NCBI RefSeq assembly: GCF_027920545.1
Contig: NZ_CP115859.1
Location: 434,001 to 498,000 of the forward strand
Direction: 5' to 3'
Length of the DNA: 64,000 nt
From: Chryseobacterium camelliae
GTDB taxonomy: Bacteria; Bacteroidota; Bacteroidia; Flavobacteriales; Weeksellaceae
The position numbers were made by a program, and so were the translations under genes. The notes under the pieces were generated by a model. That model did no database searches, was not told where the DNA came from, and saw only the letters and a list, made by a program, of their open reading frames with translations. Positions 1 to 8,704 of this stretch are shown here, one piece after another (positions within the stretch are counted from its first letter, which is position 1; the number at the start of each line of letters is the position of its first letter).

Positions 1-686
1 AGGTTATTGTACTTTCCGCTCGGACTTTTTTTAATGATGATTTTCACATATCCTTCTTGTGCTAATTTATTCCAAGTTTTCTGATATCCTGTTGTAATAT
101 CGATCGGAATTTTCCACATCGTCTGCTTTCCGCCTCCAACCTGACCAAACCAAGGAATTACATCTGCCGTTTGGGATTTGAAAGGTAATACATTATTTAA
201 AACATCGATCTCATAATAGAAATCATATGTATTTTCAGGCTGATTTAAGGCTCTTTGCGAAAAAGTATACGTATATCCGTTGATGATCGGGCTTGTAAAG
301 CTTCCTCCCAAAGTAGGAACGCCGGTTCCGTTATAATTACCAATCGCCCCGCTGTATCTGTCGAATTTCTGTCCGGCCTGTAAAGGTACATCATCAACAA
401 TATTGTATCCTCCGTTTGCCGGAGGCCATCCTCCGTTTAGTTTACTACCTTTGAAAATAACTTCTAATGATCCCCATTGCCCTTTTCTGTAGAGCTCAAA
501 GATCTGATCTCTTGATGCCTGGTCTACAGTTCCGCCCGTATCGTAGGTTAAAGCAAATTCGTTGGCGTTTTTGTAGAATACGGTTTTAACAGGTGGTATA
601 TCCGTTTCCGACTCATTGTCTGAGCTGCACGCCATTGAAAAAGAAGTAATTGCGAAAAAAAATAAATACTTAAATAAATGCTTCAT
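1..686 (-). CDS. TNT-domain (NAD+ glycohydrolase-like) lipoprotein, C-terminus cut by window edge
   Basis: I translated this directly from the reverse strand: it is open from the ATG at 686 to the left edge, about 228 codons, so the C-terminus is missing. The N-terminus is a lipoprotein signal ending in SMAC (Cys20), followed by an acidic stretch (CSSDNESETD) that resembles the Bacteroidota surface-lipoprotein export signal. The second half carries the hallmarks of the TNT fold (formerly DUF4237): DRYSG near residue 110, an Arg at about 145 (FSQRALNQP), then PWFGQVGGGKQ with Gln188. In the mycobacterial toxin TNT and fungal NADases this fold hydrolyses NAD+, and Arg and Gln at such positions are important. 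Function here is inferred from the fold signature. No immunity gene is visible on the window side; any partner would lie to the left. Confidence 0.75.
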   Translation of the reverse strand, partial: MKHLFKYLFFFAITSFSMACSSDNESETDIPPVKTVFYKNANEFALTYDTGGTVDQASRDQIFELYRKGQWGSLEVIFKGSKLNGGWPPANGGYNIVDDVPLQAGQKFDRYSGAIGNYNGTGVPTLGGSFTSPIINGYTYTFSQRALNQPENTYDFYYEIDVLNNVLPFKSQTADVIPWFGQVGGGKQTMWKIPIDITTGYQKTWNKLAQEGYVKIIIKKSPSGKYNN

Positions 687-1054
687 ATAAAAATTTTAAA
701 TTATGTAGGATGGAGTAGACCGCATAATAGTTTATCCTGTTAAGCAACAAGACCTCATTTTAATGATTTTTACTATTATTTACTGGAAGTTTGATATGAT
801 CATTACCTTTTTAAGCAATGGATGCTATTACCCGGTTTTTCTAAGAATATCTATTTTAGAAAACCTCTTCAAGTGCAAGTCGGGTAAGCGGTACAACAGG
901 AATAAATTCCGAATCCTAAAATTAAATAAAAAATTCATTTAACAGTGATTTTTTTGGCAAAATTGCAGTTTCTTCATTAATAATAATTTACAAAAGAAAA
1001 TTTCACAATCACATCTGAATTGGTTTTAACTATGTTAAATTTGATTTTCAACAA
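687..1054. other. AT-rich intergenic region between lipoprotein gene and protease terminator
   Basis: About 370 bases with no supported ORF on either strand. It must hold the leftward promoter of the TNT-domain lipoprotein, but I see no clear TAnnTTTG box. An imperfect hairpin lies around 834-867 (GGTTTTTCTAA paired with TTAGAAAACC). A TGGCAA ... TTGCA pair at 955-967 looks like sigma-54 but has the wrong spacing. Confidence 0.4.
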
Positions 1055-1083
1055 TAAAAAAGCTGCCTGTTTTCACAGACAGC
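1055..1083 (-). terminator. Rho-independent terminator of the metalloprotease gene
   Basis: On the minus strand a 9-bp stem (GCTGTCTGT / ACAGGCAGC, one G-U pair) with a 4-nt loop is followed by six T residues. It sits about 25 bases past the stop codon. Confidence 0.85.
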
Positions 1084-1106
1084 CATACATAATTTAATAT
1101 TCGGTA

Positions 1107-4040
1107 TTAGTTTTTAATGAATCTCTTAGAAACCTCTCCAATCTGGATCATATAAGCCCCTTTAATAAGACTGCTTACATTAATAGAACCTCTTTCAAGT
1201 TTTCCTGATTTAATTAGTTTTCCACCCATATCGAAGATTTTATAATCTTCTGAAGTTGAATTTGAAATATTTAAAATATCTCTTGCCGGATTTGGATATA
1301 GCTTAACCTCAGTAATCAAGTCTTTCGTCTCTAACTGATCTCCTCTTCCAGATGAAACAATATTTAAGGTGTAATCTTCTACCTGCCCGTATGTGTAAGA
1401 TCCACAAGAAGATGTAGGGACAGAGCTGTATTTCATCATCACTCTCATTCTGGTAGTTCCTAAAGTTGCCGTAGCCGGAATGGTAATCGATCCTGTAACC
1501 GGTGTAGTTGTAGAACCTGCTTTAGACCACGCCAATTCACCACTGTCTGCAAAGTCTCCATCTTTATTGTAATCAATATACACTGCATAAGCTTCACTGT
1601 ATTTTGTAGAAGACCAAGTCGGAGTTACTGAGATTGTGTAAGCATTCCCTCTTGTTACATTGGTAGAAACAGATGTAAAGTCTTCGTAACCAGCAGTTCC
1701 TGTAGAAGTGTTATTAATTGTTCCGAAGCTCACATTTCCGATTCTCTCATCAGCCGTATTCGTTGCTGTTGCTGAGCAGTAGCTTACCGAAGTTCCTGCA
1801 AGAGTGGTTACATTTACCGTATTGCTTGAAACAGAAACATTTCCTGCCGCATCTTTAGCTTTTACAGTAAAGTTGTACGTTGTAGAAGGAGTTAAGCTTG
1901 TTACAGTATAAGAAGCAGATGCTGTGGAACCGATCAATGAAGCACCCTGATAAACATCGTAACCTGTAACTGCTACGTTATCTGTTGCTCCTGACCAAGA
2001 AAGATTTGTGCTTGTAGAAGTAGTGCCTGAAGCTGCTAATACAGGTGCTGTAGGAGCCACGGTATCTGAAGATCCTGAACCTGCATTTACAGTAATATTT
2101 GCGTTATTTACATCAAAGAAAATGTGATTTGAACCTTTTACCATAATTCTTCCTGTTGTAGTAGAAACATTCGGAATTGTTACCGCCTGAGATCCGTCGT
2201 TTGGAGTCCCTGCCAATAGAGTAGTCCATGTATTTCCGCTGTCCGTAGACCAAAGAATATCTACATTTGCTGCATTTACATTATTAGCGGTGGTTCCGGC
2301 TACATTCCAGGTTACCGTTTGAGAAGTCCCTCCTGAATAGGTTGTTGCGGAATTCTGAGAACTTACACTGAAAGGTCCTGCAGTAGAGTTTACCGTAATT
2401 ACTGCGTCATCAGAATTATTTCCGGAACCTCCAGCTCTGTTATCACGAACCGTAAATCTGAAGTTATATGTTCTTGCAACATTAGATAAAGCTTCAACTG
2501 CAATTTCCGAACCTGCCGTTGTTGTTGCCCCCGTTAATACAGAAGCCATTCTCGGGAAATATCTCGTTGGAGTTGTTTGCGGAGTCCAGGATCTGAAAGT
2601 TGGTCCGGAAGATTTTGTTGCACTTGCAGCTGAACTTGCACCCGTTTGGGAAGAAGAAGCATTATCCATCTGCTCCCAGATGTAGGTTAAAGAATCTCCG
2701 TTCGCATCTGTTCCAGCTCCGGTTAACATAAATGGAGTTCCTTTTGGTATGGTGTAATCTAAACCTGCATTGGCTGTAGGAATTGAATTTCCTGTAGCTG
2801 TGTTTACAGAGCAGGTTTTAGATTTAATATTGTTGGTAATCTGCTGAATACTGACTGCGTGGAAAAAAGCATCTGAATGCGGCTGAATATCCTGACTTGT
2901 GATTCCCGCATACCCCATAATCGTTGATCCGGAACCAGGCTCCATATTCACTCCTGTTCCTTCGTTATTCATTGAGAAGGTATGGTTTCCACCAAACTGA
3001 TGTCCCATTTCATGCGCTACATAATCAATATCGAAGTTATCACCTGATGGAATTGCATCAGCAGGAGAGGTATAACCGCTTCCTTTTGAACCGTTTGTAC
3101 AGACACAGCCGATACAACCCGCATTTCCTCCGCCTCCCGAAGCTCCGAACAAGTGACCTATATCATAATTCGCTTCTCCGATCACTGATGTTAAAGTACT
3201 TTGAAGCTGAGAATTCCAGTTGCTCATTCCTGAAGCTGCAGAATAAGGGTCGGAAGAAGCACTGGTATAAATTACCGCATCATTATTAGCTATTAAAACC
3301 ATTCTAGCCGCAAAATCTTTTTCAAAAACTCCGTTTACGCGGGTCATCGTATTGTTCATCGCCGCCAAAGCATTAGCTTTTGTTCCTCCGAAGTAAGCTG
3401 TATACTCACCTGTACAAGATAATGCTAACCTGAATGTCCTTAGTTGAGCATCATCCGCGTTGGGTCTTGCTGCAAGATTCGTTGTGTTGGCGGCTCCTTT
3501 TTGCGCAACATCAATAACGCTACATTCAAATTTACTCAGATCATCTTTCTTGTCAGATTTTTTGTACACTACATACGTGGAAAGATCTTTGGTGTAAGGC
3601 TCAATGAAAACGGCAGATTTATCACCGTAAATTTCCATTGAAGATAAACCTAGAGGGGAGATGCTGAAATAGACGGTAGAATTGGGATCTTCTAAGCCAG
3701 TTCCTACATAAGACTTAATATCGGGATATTTCGCAGCCAGTTCAGGAGTAAAGTTGGAATTCTCTCTGATTTTAAAGTTTTCCATTTTTCCTTCAGAATT
3801 CGGGAAAGAAACAATAACCTCTGATTTTTCTCCTGCAGCTAATCTTTTGGGGGCTTTTGCAAGAACGCTTTTCAATCCGTTCATATCCAGACTGAAAATC
3901 TTAGGAGAGTTAACGAAAGATTTGTTTTCAAAAATTTCTGAAGTTGTTTTTCTTGAACTTTCAGACCAAAGACGGCCGGTCTGAGCGAAAGAAATGCCTG
4001 TGATCAGAAGCATTCCGATCATCGATAGTTGTTTTCTCAT
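1107..4040 (-). CDS. T9SS-secreted reprolysin-like zinc metalloprotease with Fn3, GEVED and sorting domains
   Basis: A secreted protease of 977 residues. I place the start at 4040, where MRKQLSMIGMLLITGISFAQ forms a standard signal peptide; an upstream ATG at 4070 would add ten residues with no signal character. The catalytic motif HEMGHQFGGNH (about residues 343-353) fits HExxHxxGxxH of metzincins, and STIMGYAG some 30 residues later fits the Met-turn. A Cys-rich loop (CIGCVC) precedes it. C-terminal to the catalytic domain come beta-sandwich repeats, a fibronectin type III domain (about 650-740), a GEVED domain (AYAVYIDYNKDGDF ... YGQVEDYTL) and a type A T9SS sorting tail (VKLYPNPARDILNIS, last ~75 residues). 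Such proteins are exported by Sec, then across the outer membrane by the Por system. The natural substrate is unknown. It is monocistronic with its own terminator. Confidence 0.9.
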   Translation of the reverse strand: MRKQLSMIGMLLITGISFAQTGRLWSESSRKTTSEIFENKSFVNSPKIFSLDMNGLKSVLAKAPKRLAAGEKSEVIVSFPNSEGKMENFKIRENSNFTPELAAKYPDIKSYVGTGLEDPNSTVYFSISPLGLSSMEIYGDKSAVFIEPYTKDLSTYVVYKKSDKKDDLSKFECSVIDVAQKGAANTTNLAARPNADDAQLRTFRLALSCTGEYTAYFGGTKANALAAMNNTMTRVNGVFEKDFAARMVLIANNDAVIYTSASSDPYSAASGMSNWNSQLQSTLTSVIGEANYDIGHLFGASGGGGNAGCIGCVCTNGSKGSGYTSPADAIPSGDNFDIDYVAHEMGHQFGGNHTFSMNNEGTGVNMEPGSGSTIMGYAGITSQDIQPHSDAFFHAVSIQQITNNIKSKTCSVNTATGNSIPTANAGLDYTIPKGTPFMLTGAGTDANGDSLTYIWEQMDNASSSQTGASSAASATKSSGPTFRSWTPQTTPTRYFPRMASVLTGATTTAGSEIAVEALSNVARTYNFRFTVRDNRAGGSGNNSDDAVITVNSTAGPFSVSSQNSATTYSGGTSQTVTWNVAGTTANNVNAANVDILWSTDSGNTWTTLLAGTPNDGSQAVTIPNVSTTTGRIMVKGSNHIFFDVNNANITVNAGSGSSDTVAPTAPVLAASGTTSTSTNLSWSGATDNVAVTGYDVYQGASLIGSTASASYTVTSLTPSTTYNFTVKAKDAAGNVSVSSNTVNVTTLAGTSVSYCSATATNTADERIGNVSFGTINNTSTGTAGYEDFTSVSTNVTRGNAYTISVTPTWSSTKYSEAYAVYIDYNKDGDFADSGELAWSKAGSTTTPVTGSITIPATATLGTTRMRVMMKYSSVPTSSCGSYTYGQVEDYTLNIVSSGRGDQLETKDLITEVKLYPNPARDILNISNSTSEDYKIFDMGGKLIKSGKLERGSINVSSLIKGAYMIQIGEVSKRFIKN

Positions 4041-4178
4041 ATAATCTTTATTTTGTTTGTGGAATGTCAAAGCTAATGAAAATTATATTACGAAAAACAA
4101 ATTTTTTTAAGAAATTTTTAGATTATTGCTTTAAAATATTATGCAATACATTAAAAATACTTAAAATTTTATATTCTC

Positions 4179-4216
4179 AAAAAAAGAAAATAGCACACGC
4201 AAAATGCGCATGCTAT
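4179..4216 (-). terminator. Terminator of the DinB-family gene
   Basis: A 12-bp imperfect stem (arms 4190-4201 and 4205-4216) with a tight loop; on the minus strand it is followed by a T-rich run (4179-4189). It lies 30 bases past the stop of the leftward DinB gene. Confidence 0.7.
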
Positions 4217-4245
4217 TCAGTTATTAATGATATAATTCTAAATTT

Positions 4246-4743
4246 TTAAAATTTATCGTCAGCAGTCGGGCCGTATAATCCCGGAACTTTATTTCCCGTA
4301 GATCTTAAATACACCACCAACTCGCCTCTGTGATGATATAAATGATTGTACAGGAACGAACGAATCACCTGAATTTTCGGCATAGGAGGGAAGAGTACGT
4401 TTCCGTCCATTTCCATTTTCCATTCATTAAAATAAGTGCTTTCGTCTGAGTTTTCTAAAACTTTTTGAGCTCTAGCAACGTTTTCTTCAAACTTAGCCAC
4501 AATATTTTCGGCCTTGGAAATATCTCCTTTATCGTACTGGTATGTTCCCATATCGAAAACATCCTGATTGAAGGTAGATTCAAACCAATTATAAACTTCA
4601 GCAACATGGGAAGCCAACTGACCTGTAGTCCAGTTAATTTCAGAAGGTTTCCAGTCTAAAGCGCTGTCCGGAATTGCTTTCAACAATTTTCTGGTGCTTT
4701 CTGCTTCATGCAAAAATTCGCCTAATAGTGCCTGTTTAATCAT
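4246..4743 (-). CDS. DinB family protein
   Basis: 165 residues, the usual length for DinB/YfiT four-helix-bundle proteins. Histidines in the expected places can be read: ASHVAE near residue 46 and HLYHHRGELVVYL near 133-138, which in the family form a metal-binding triad. Characterised relatives are thiol-dependent transferases or metal-binding hydrolase-like proteins; the substrate here cannot be told. The gene follows the acyl-CoA dehydrogenase gene by 17 bases on the same strand, so the two are probably cotranscribed. A second DinB-superfamily protein lies at 18722-19258. Confidence 0.85.
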   Translation of the reverse strand: MIKQALLGEFLHEAESTRKLLKAIPDSALDWKPSEINWTTGQLASHVAEVYNWFESTFNQDVFDMGTYQYDKGDISKAENIVAKFEENVARAQKVLENSDESTYFNEWKMEMDGNVLFPPMPKIQVIRSFLYNHLYHHRGELVVYLRSTGNKVPGLYGPTADDKF

Positions 4744-4760
4744 TTGTATGTGTTTAAAAA

Positions 4761-5900
4761 TTATTTTGTGATATCTCTACCGATCACTAATCTTTGAATT
4801 TCAGAAGTACCTTCTCCGATGGTGCAAAGTTTAGAATCTCTGTAGAATTTCTCAGCAGGGAAGTCTTTCGTATATCCGTATCCTCCGAAAATCTGAACGG
4901 CATTGTTAGAAATTCTTACACAAGCTTCAGAAGCATATAGTTTTGCCATAGCTCCTTCTTTTGTCATTTTTTGTTTAGCGTTCTTTAATGTAGCAGCTCT
5001 TTGAATCAACAATTCTGCAGCATCGATTTCAGTTGCCATATCTGCTAACATAAAGTTGATCGCCTGGAATTCTGAAATTGATCTTCCGAACTGATGTCTT
5101 TCTTTAGCATATTTCAAAGCTGATTTATAAGCTCCTCTTGCTGTTCCTAAACTTAATGCAGCAATAGAAATTCTTCCTCCATCAAGAATTTTCATCGCTT
5201 GCTTGAAACCTTCTCCAACTTCTCCTAAACGGTGAGAATCCGGAACACGAACGTTATCAAAAATTAATTCTGCAGTTTCTGAAGCTCTCATTCCCAATTT
5301 ATTTTCTTTTTTACCAGAAGTAAAACCAGGCATTCCTTTTTCCAATACAAAAGCCGTTGAATTATTTTTAGCACCAATTTCTCCGGTTCTTGTCATTACA
5401 ACAGCGATATCTCCGGAAATAGCATGGGTAATAAAGTTTTTAGCCCCGTTAATAATCCAGTCATCTCCATCTTTTACAGCTGTTGTAGACATTCCTCCTG
5501 AATCCGAACCTGTGTTGTGCTCTGTTAATCCCCAAGCTCCGATTACTTTACCGGTAGCCAGTTGAGGAAGCCATTTATTTCTCTGTTCTTCATTTCCGAA
5601 CTCATAAATATGGTTAGTACAAAGTGAATTGTGCGCTGCAACTGAAAGACCGATAGAAGGATCTACCTGAGAAATCTCATCAAGAATTGCAACATATTCA
5701 TGATAACCAAGACCAGAACCACCGTATTGCTCAGGAACCACAATTCCCATAAAACCCATCTCACCTAACTGGTGAAACAACTCTTTAGGAAAAGTCTGGC
5801 TTTCGTCCCACTCCATGATATTCGGTCTGATATTTTTCTCAGCAAACTCTCTTGCTGTTTCTGCTATCATTTTAATGTTGTCAATAGTCTCTGTATTCAT
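4761..5900 (-). CDS. Acyl-CoA dehydrogenase
   Basis: FAD enzyme that introduces the alpha-beta double bond in acyl-CoA in fatty-acid or branched-chain amino-acid breakdown. I set the start at 5900 (MNTETIDNIKMIAETAREFA), giving 379 residues, the family norm; the reading frame stays open to 5966, but the promoter at 5920-5927 lies inside that extension, which rules it out. Visible family features are the central FAD/substrate block (GAWGLTEHNTGSD), the RASETAELIFDNVRVP segment, and the C-terminal GGYGYTKDFPAEKFYRD ... IGEGTSEIQ, where the Glu of GEGTSE is the usual catalytic base. Acyl-chain specificity is not decidable from sequence alone. Confidence 0.93.
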   Translation of the reverse strand: MNTETIDNIKMIAETAREFAEKNIRPNIMEWDESQTFPKELFHQLGEMGFMGIVVPEQYGGSGLGYHEYVAILDEISQVDPSIGLSVAAHNSLCTNHIYEFGNEEQRNKWLPQLATGKVIGAWGLTEHNTGSDSGGMSTTAVKDGDDWIINGAKNFITHAISGDIAVVMTRTGEIGAKNNSTAFVLEKGMPGFTSGKKENKLGMRASETAELIFDNVRVPDSHRLGEVGEGFKQAMKILDGGRISIAALSLGTARGAYKSALKYAKERHQFGRSISEFQAINFMLADMATEIDAAELLIQRAATLKNAKQKMTKEGAMAKLYASEACVRISNNAVQIFGGYGYTKDFPAEKFYRDSKLCTIGEGTSEIQRLVIGRDITK

Positions 5901-5919
5901 ATAGATAATAGTTAGTTCC

Positions 5920-5927
5920 CAAAGATA
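5920..5927 (-). promoter_or_regulatory. -7 promoter box of the acyl-CoA dehydrogenase gene
   Basis: On the minus strand TATCTTTG, with a TTTTTG element 20 bases upstream matching the flavobacterial -33/-7 layout. It gives a leader of roughly 15 bases before the ATG at 5900. Confidence 0.7.
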
Positions 5928-6089
5928 AATAAATTGACGGAACACCCCAAAAATTATTTTCTCCACACTATTTAATTAACAAATCTTTATTCCTCAATAT
6001 TTTAAATTCTAATATTTAATGATTTCTTAATAAAATTTTCTAAAAAGCAAGTTTAATAATTTACTAATTTAGTCTTCCAGTACTAAAGC

Positions 6090-7970
6090 ATGAAAAAACT
6101 TCTACTTCCTATATTTTTAATTTCATCATATTATGCGGCACAAGCTCCTGTAGGATACTATAACGGTACAACCGGGTTAAGTGGCTATGCATTAAAATCT
6201 AAGCTTCACGACATTATTTCCAGCCATGCCATCAATTGGCATTACGGAGACCTGCAAAACTATTACAACCAAACCGATCTGGATAAATACTATGATCACG
6301 GAAGCAGCAACACCACATTATTATTAGATATCTATTCCGAAATTCCAACCGGACCGGATGCTTATGAATACACTTCGGCTCAATTAATCAGCAGTGCTTC
6401 AACGGAAGGATCAGGCTGGAACAGGGAACACATGGTTCCGCAAAGTACGTTCAGCACAGGAAGTATTAGCGATTACCCTATGTATTCGGATTTATTTTTT
6501 GTAATTCCGGTAGATGCAAGAATCAATCAGTTAAGAAGCAACTATCCGTACGGAATGGTTGGCTCTACTATTTATTACACTTTCACAAACGGTTCCAGAA
6601 TAGGAAACTGTGCAATTCCCGGAGCTGCTTACACGGGAAGGGTATATGAGCCTATCAATGAATTCAAAGGAGATGTAGCAAGATCCTTACTTTATTTTGC
6701 CGTACGATATGAAGGCAAAATGAGTTCTTTTAATTATATGGCGGGAACAACTCCTGCCAATGATGAATCCCAGCTTGACGGAACGGAAGAAAGGGTTTTT
6801 GAACCTTCCTACATCGCCATGCTTCTTCAATGGAACCAGCAGGATCCGGTTTCACAAAAGGAAATCGACAGAAATAATGCGGTGTATAACATTCAGAAAA
6901 ACAGAAATCCTTTTATTGATAATCCGGCATGGATAAATGCCATCTGGTCTGATACTCCGGATTCTATTGCCCCGAATCCGCCTACTGCTTTAGCTACCAC
7001 TTCGCAAAATGCTTATTTTGTCAACCTGAGCTGGACTCCAAGTACAGATACCGATATTTTAGGATACAAGATATACATGAACGGTTCCGTAACACCGATT
7101 GCTACGACAAAAAACACATCAATAGCAATAGACCATCTTTTGCCTTCCACTTCTTATACGTTTACCGTAAAATCTTATGATAAAGGGTATCTGGAATCCG
7201 TAAACAGCAATATCGCTTCTGCAACTACGCTTTCGTCAGATTCTTACGCTAAAGATTTAATCATCACCAAATACCTGGAAGGCACTTCAGACAACAAAGC
7301 TCTTGAAATCACCAACAAAACAGGACATGAAGTCAATCTGAACGATTATCGTCTTAATATCCAATTTTACAACGGAACATCCTATTATTTTTCAGATACT
7401 TTTGAGCTGGAAGGAACGATTGCCAACAATGAAAGCTTTGTCATTCTGAATCCTAATGCCAATCTCAGCTGCTATACTAATGCACAGGCGAAATTCGTAA
7501 CCGCATCTACTCCTATGACTTACACAGGAAGTCAATATGTAGAATTGGCTTATAACGAAAGTATTCCCGTAGATGTTATCGGAACCAAAGGAGCAACCAA
7601 TTCTAACGGAAATGTCTCTCTATACAGATTGTCATCGGTAACACAACCTACGGCTACATTTAATATTTCGGAATGGGATTCCTATGCAAGCAATTATTGT
7701 CTAAACTTAGGATCATTATCAACTTCAGACCTTATTACTTCCCGTGAAGAAGAATTTAAAATTTATCCAAATCCTGCCAATGAACATATTTTTGTAAGCG
7801 GAAAAATTGAAGAAATCAAGTCTGCACAAATTTTAGACTTTTCCGGAAAAGTGATTTCTACAGAAAAAATGCCGTTCAAAAACAAAAAAAATATTTCGGT
7901 TCAGTATTTGTCTACAGGTTCATATTTATTAAAACTTGACGATAAGATTTATCCGTTCATTAAAAAATAA
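6090..7970 (+). CDS. T9SS-secreted endonuclease I family nuclease with Fn3 and lamin-tail domains
   Basis: 626 residues. A signal peptide (MKKLLLPIFLISSYYAAQA) leads into an endonuclease I domain (residues ~20-285) with the signature GWNREHMVPQS around His114 and the DLFFVIPVDARINQLRSNYP block. In this family (Vibrio Vvn, E. coli EndA) these belong to a beta-beta-alpha-metal nuclease that cuts DNA and RNA non-specifically. After it come a fibronectin type III domain (~295-382), a lamin-tail-like beta domain (~385-530, KALEITNKTGHEVNLNDYRL) and a T9SS sorting tail (EFKIYPNPANEHIFVSG, ~552-626). Likely role: degrading extracellular nucleic acid for nutrients or during predation. It starts a rightward unit; no terminator is obvious. 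Confidence 0.9.
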   Translation: MKKLLLPIFLISSYYAAQAPVGYYNGTTGLSGYALKSKLHDIISSHAINWHYGDLQNYYNQTDLDKYYDHGSSNTTLLLDIYSEIPTGPDAYEYTSAQLISSASTEGSGWNREHMVPQSTFSTGSISDYPMYSDLFFVIPVDARINQLRSNYPYGMVGSTIYYTFTNGSRIGNCAIPGAAYTGRVYEPINEFKGDVARSLLYFAVRYEGKMSSFNYMAGTTPANDESQLDGTEERVFEPSYIAMLLQWNQQDPVSQKEIDRNNAVYNIQKNRNPFIDNPAWINAIWSDTPDSIAPNPPTALATTSQNAYFVNLSWTPSTDTDILGYKIYMNGSVTPIATTKNTSIAIDHLLPSTSYTFTVKSYDKGYLESVNSNIASATTLSSDSYAKDLIITKYLEGTSDNKALEITNKTGHEVNLNDYRLNIQFYNGTSYYFSDTFELEGTIANNESFVILNPNANLSCYTNAQAKFVTASTPMTYTGSQYVELAYNESIPVDVIGTKGATNSNGNVSLYRLSSVTQPTATFNISEWDSYASNYCLNLGSLSTSDLITSREEEFKIYPNPANEHIFVSGKIEEIKSAQILDFSGKVISTEKMPFKNKKNISVQYLSTGSYLLKLDDKIYPFIKK

Positions 7971-8011
7971 TTTAAAAAGCTCCTGAAATCAAGGTTTTAA
8001 AACATCATTGA

Positions 8012-8089
8012 TATAAGCAGATTCACTAATAATCAATATCTATAAGTGTTTCTGCTTATATTTTTTATTTATAAGTAATTATGCTTATA
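8012..8089. promoter_or_regulatory. Three evenly spaced operators upstream of the SatD gene
   Basis: Three copies of the palindrome TATAAG-N8-CTTATA occur at 8012-8031 (right arm CTAATA, one mismatch), 8041-8060 and 8070-8089. The start-to-start distance is exactly 29 bp both times. The last copy overlaps the -7 box. This is what a repressor or activator binding cooperatively at three sites would need; the HTH-containing SatD protein encoded just downstream is the obvious candidate ligand (inference). Confidence 0.75.
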
Positions 8090-8093
8090 TTTG
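8086..8093 (+). promoter_or_regulatory. -7 promoter box of satD-like gene
   Basis: TATATTTG, four bases before the ATG at 8098. Transcription should begin at or next to the start codon, so the mRNA is probably leaderless. Confidence 0.65.
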
Positions 8094-8097
8094 CAAA

Positions 8098-8703
8098 ATG
8101 ATAGCGGTCATTACCGGAGATATTATAAATTCACAACAAGCGGAAACAGAGGTTTGGATCACCAAGCTTAAAAATCTTCTCGAAAATTGGGGAAGCGCTC
8201 CTCACACATGGGAAATCTACAGGGGAGATGAGTTTCAGTTCAAATGTAATATTGATGACGTTTTCTGGCGTTTCTTAGCCATAAAATCACTTATAAAAAG
8301 TCAGGAAAATTTAGATGTAAGAATTGCCATTGGAATTGGTGAAGAAAACTTTTCGTCTGAAAAGATTACCGAATCCAACGGAACGGCTTATGTACATTCC
8401 GGAAGATTACTTAATGATTTAAAAAATGACGGCCATACCGTTGCGATCAAAACGTCTAACGAGTCGGTAAATAAAGACTTAAATATTCTTCTCAAATGGT
8501 CATCAAAAGATTTTGATAACTGGACGATGGCAACTTCAGAAATCATTCATGAAATGATTATGAATCAAGATATTACACAAGAAGACTTAGCAAAAAGATT
8601 TAACATATCACAGTCCTCCATAAGCCAGCGACTGAAACGCGCAAACTACGAGCTTATCGTAGAAACCAATCAATATTTTAGAAAGAAAATTTCAGAACTG
8701 TAA
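8098..8703 (+). CDS. SatD family protein with C-terminal helix-turn-helix
   Basis: 201 residues. The start MIAVITGDIINS and the block YRGDEFQF match the SatD family, whose members occur in Firmicutes and Bacteroidota; streptococcal satD has been linked to acid tolerance but the biochemical role is not settled. The last ~60 residues contain a helix-turn-helix (ITQEDLAKRFNISQSSISQRLKRA), so this is probably a sensor-regulator rather than an enzyme. The gene is followed after one base by a DUF3307 membrane protein, a pairing common for this family. The three operators upstream and the leaderless promoter suggest autoregulation. The ligand is unknown. Confidence 0.85.
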   Translation: MIAVITGDIINSQQAETEVWITKLKNLLENWGSAPHTWEIYRGDEFQFKCNIDDVFWRFLAIKSLIKSQENLDVRIAIGIGEENFSSEKITESNGTAYVHSGRLLNDLKNDGHTVAIKTSNESVNKDLNILLKWSSKDFDNWTMATSEIIHEMIMNQDITQEDLAKRFNISQSSISQRLKRANYELIVETNQYFRKKISEL

Positions 8704-8704
8704 G

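Noticed and set aside
955..967. TGGCAA...TTGCA resembling a sigma-54 promoter
   Set aside because: Only two bases separate the halves instead of five, so the GG and GC are out of phase.
2924..3289. Open frames on the plus strand inside the metalloprotease gene (also 3444-3641 and 3754-3984)
   Set aside because: Antisense shadows of a clearly coding frame, without promoter boxes or family features.
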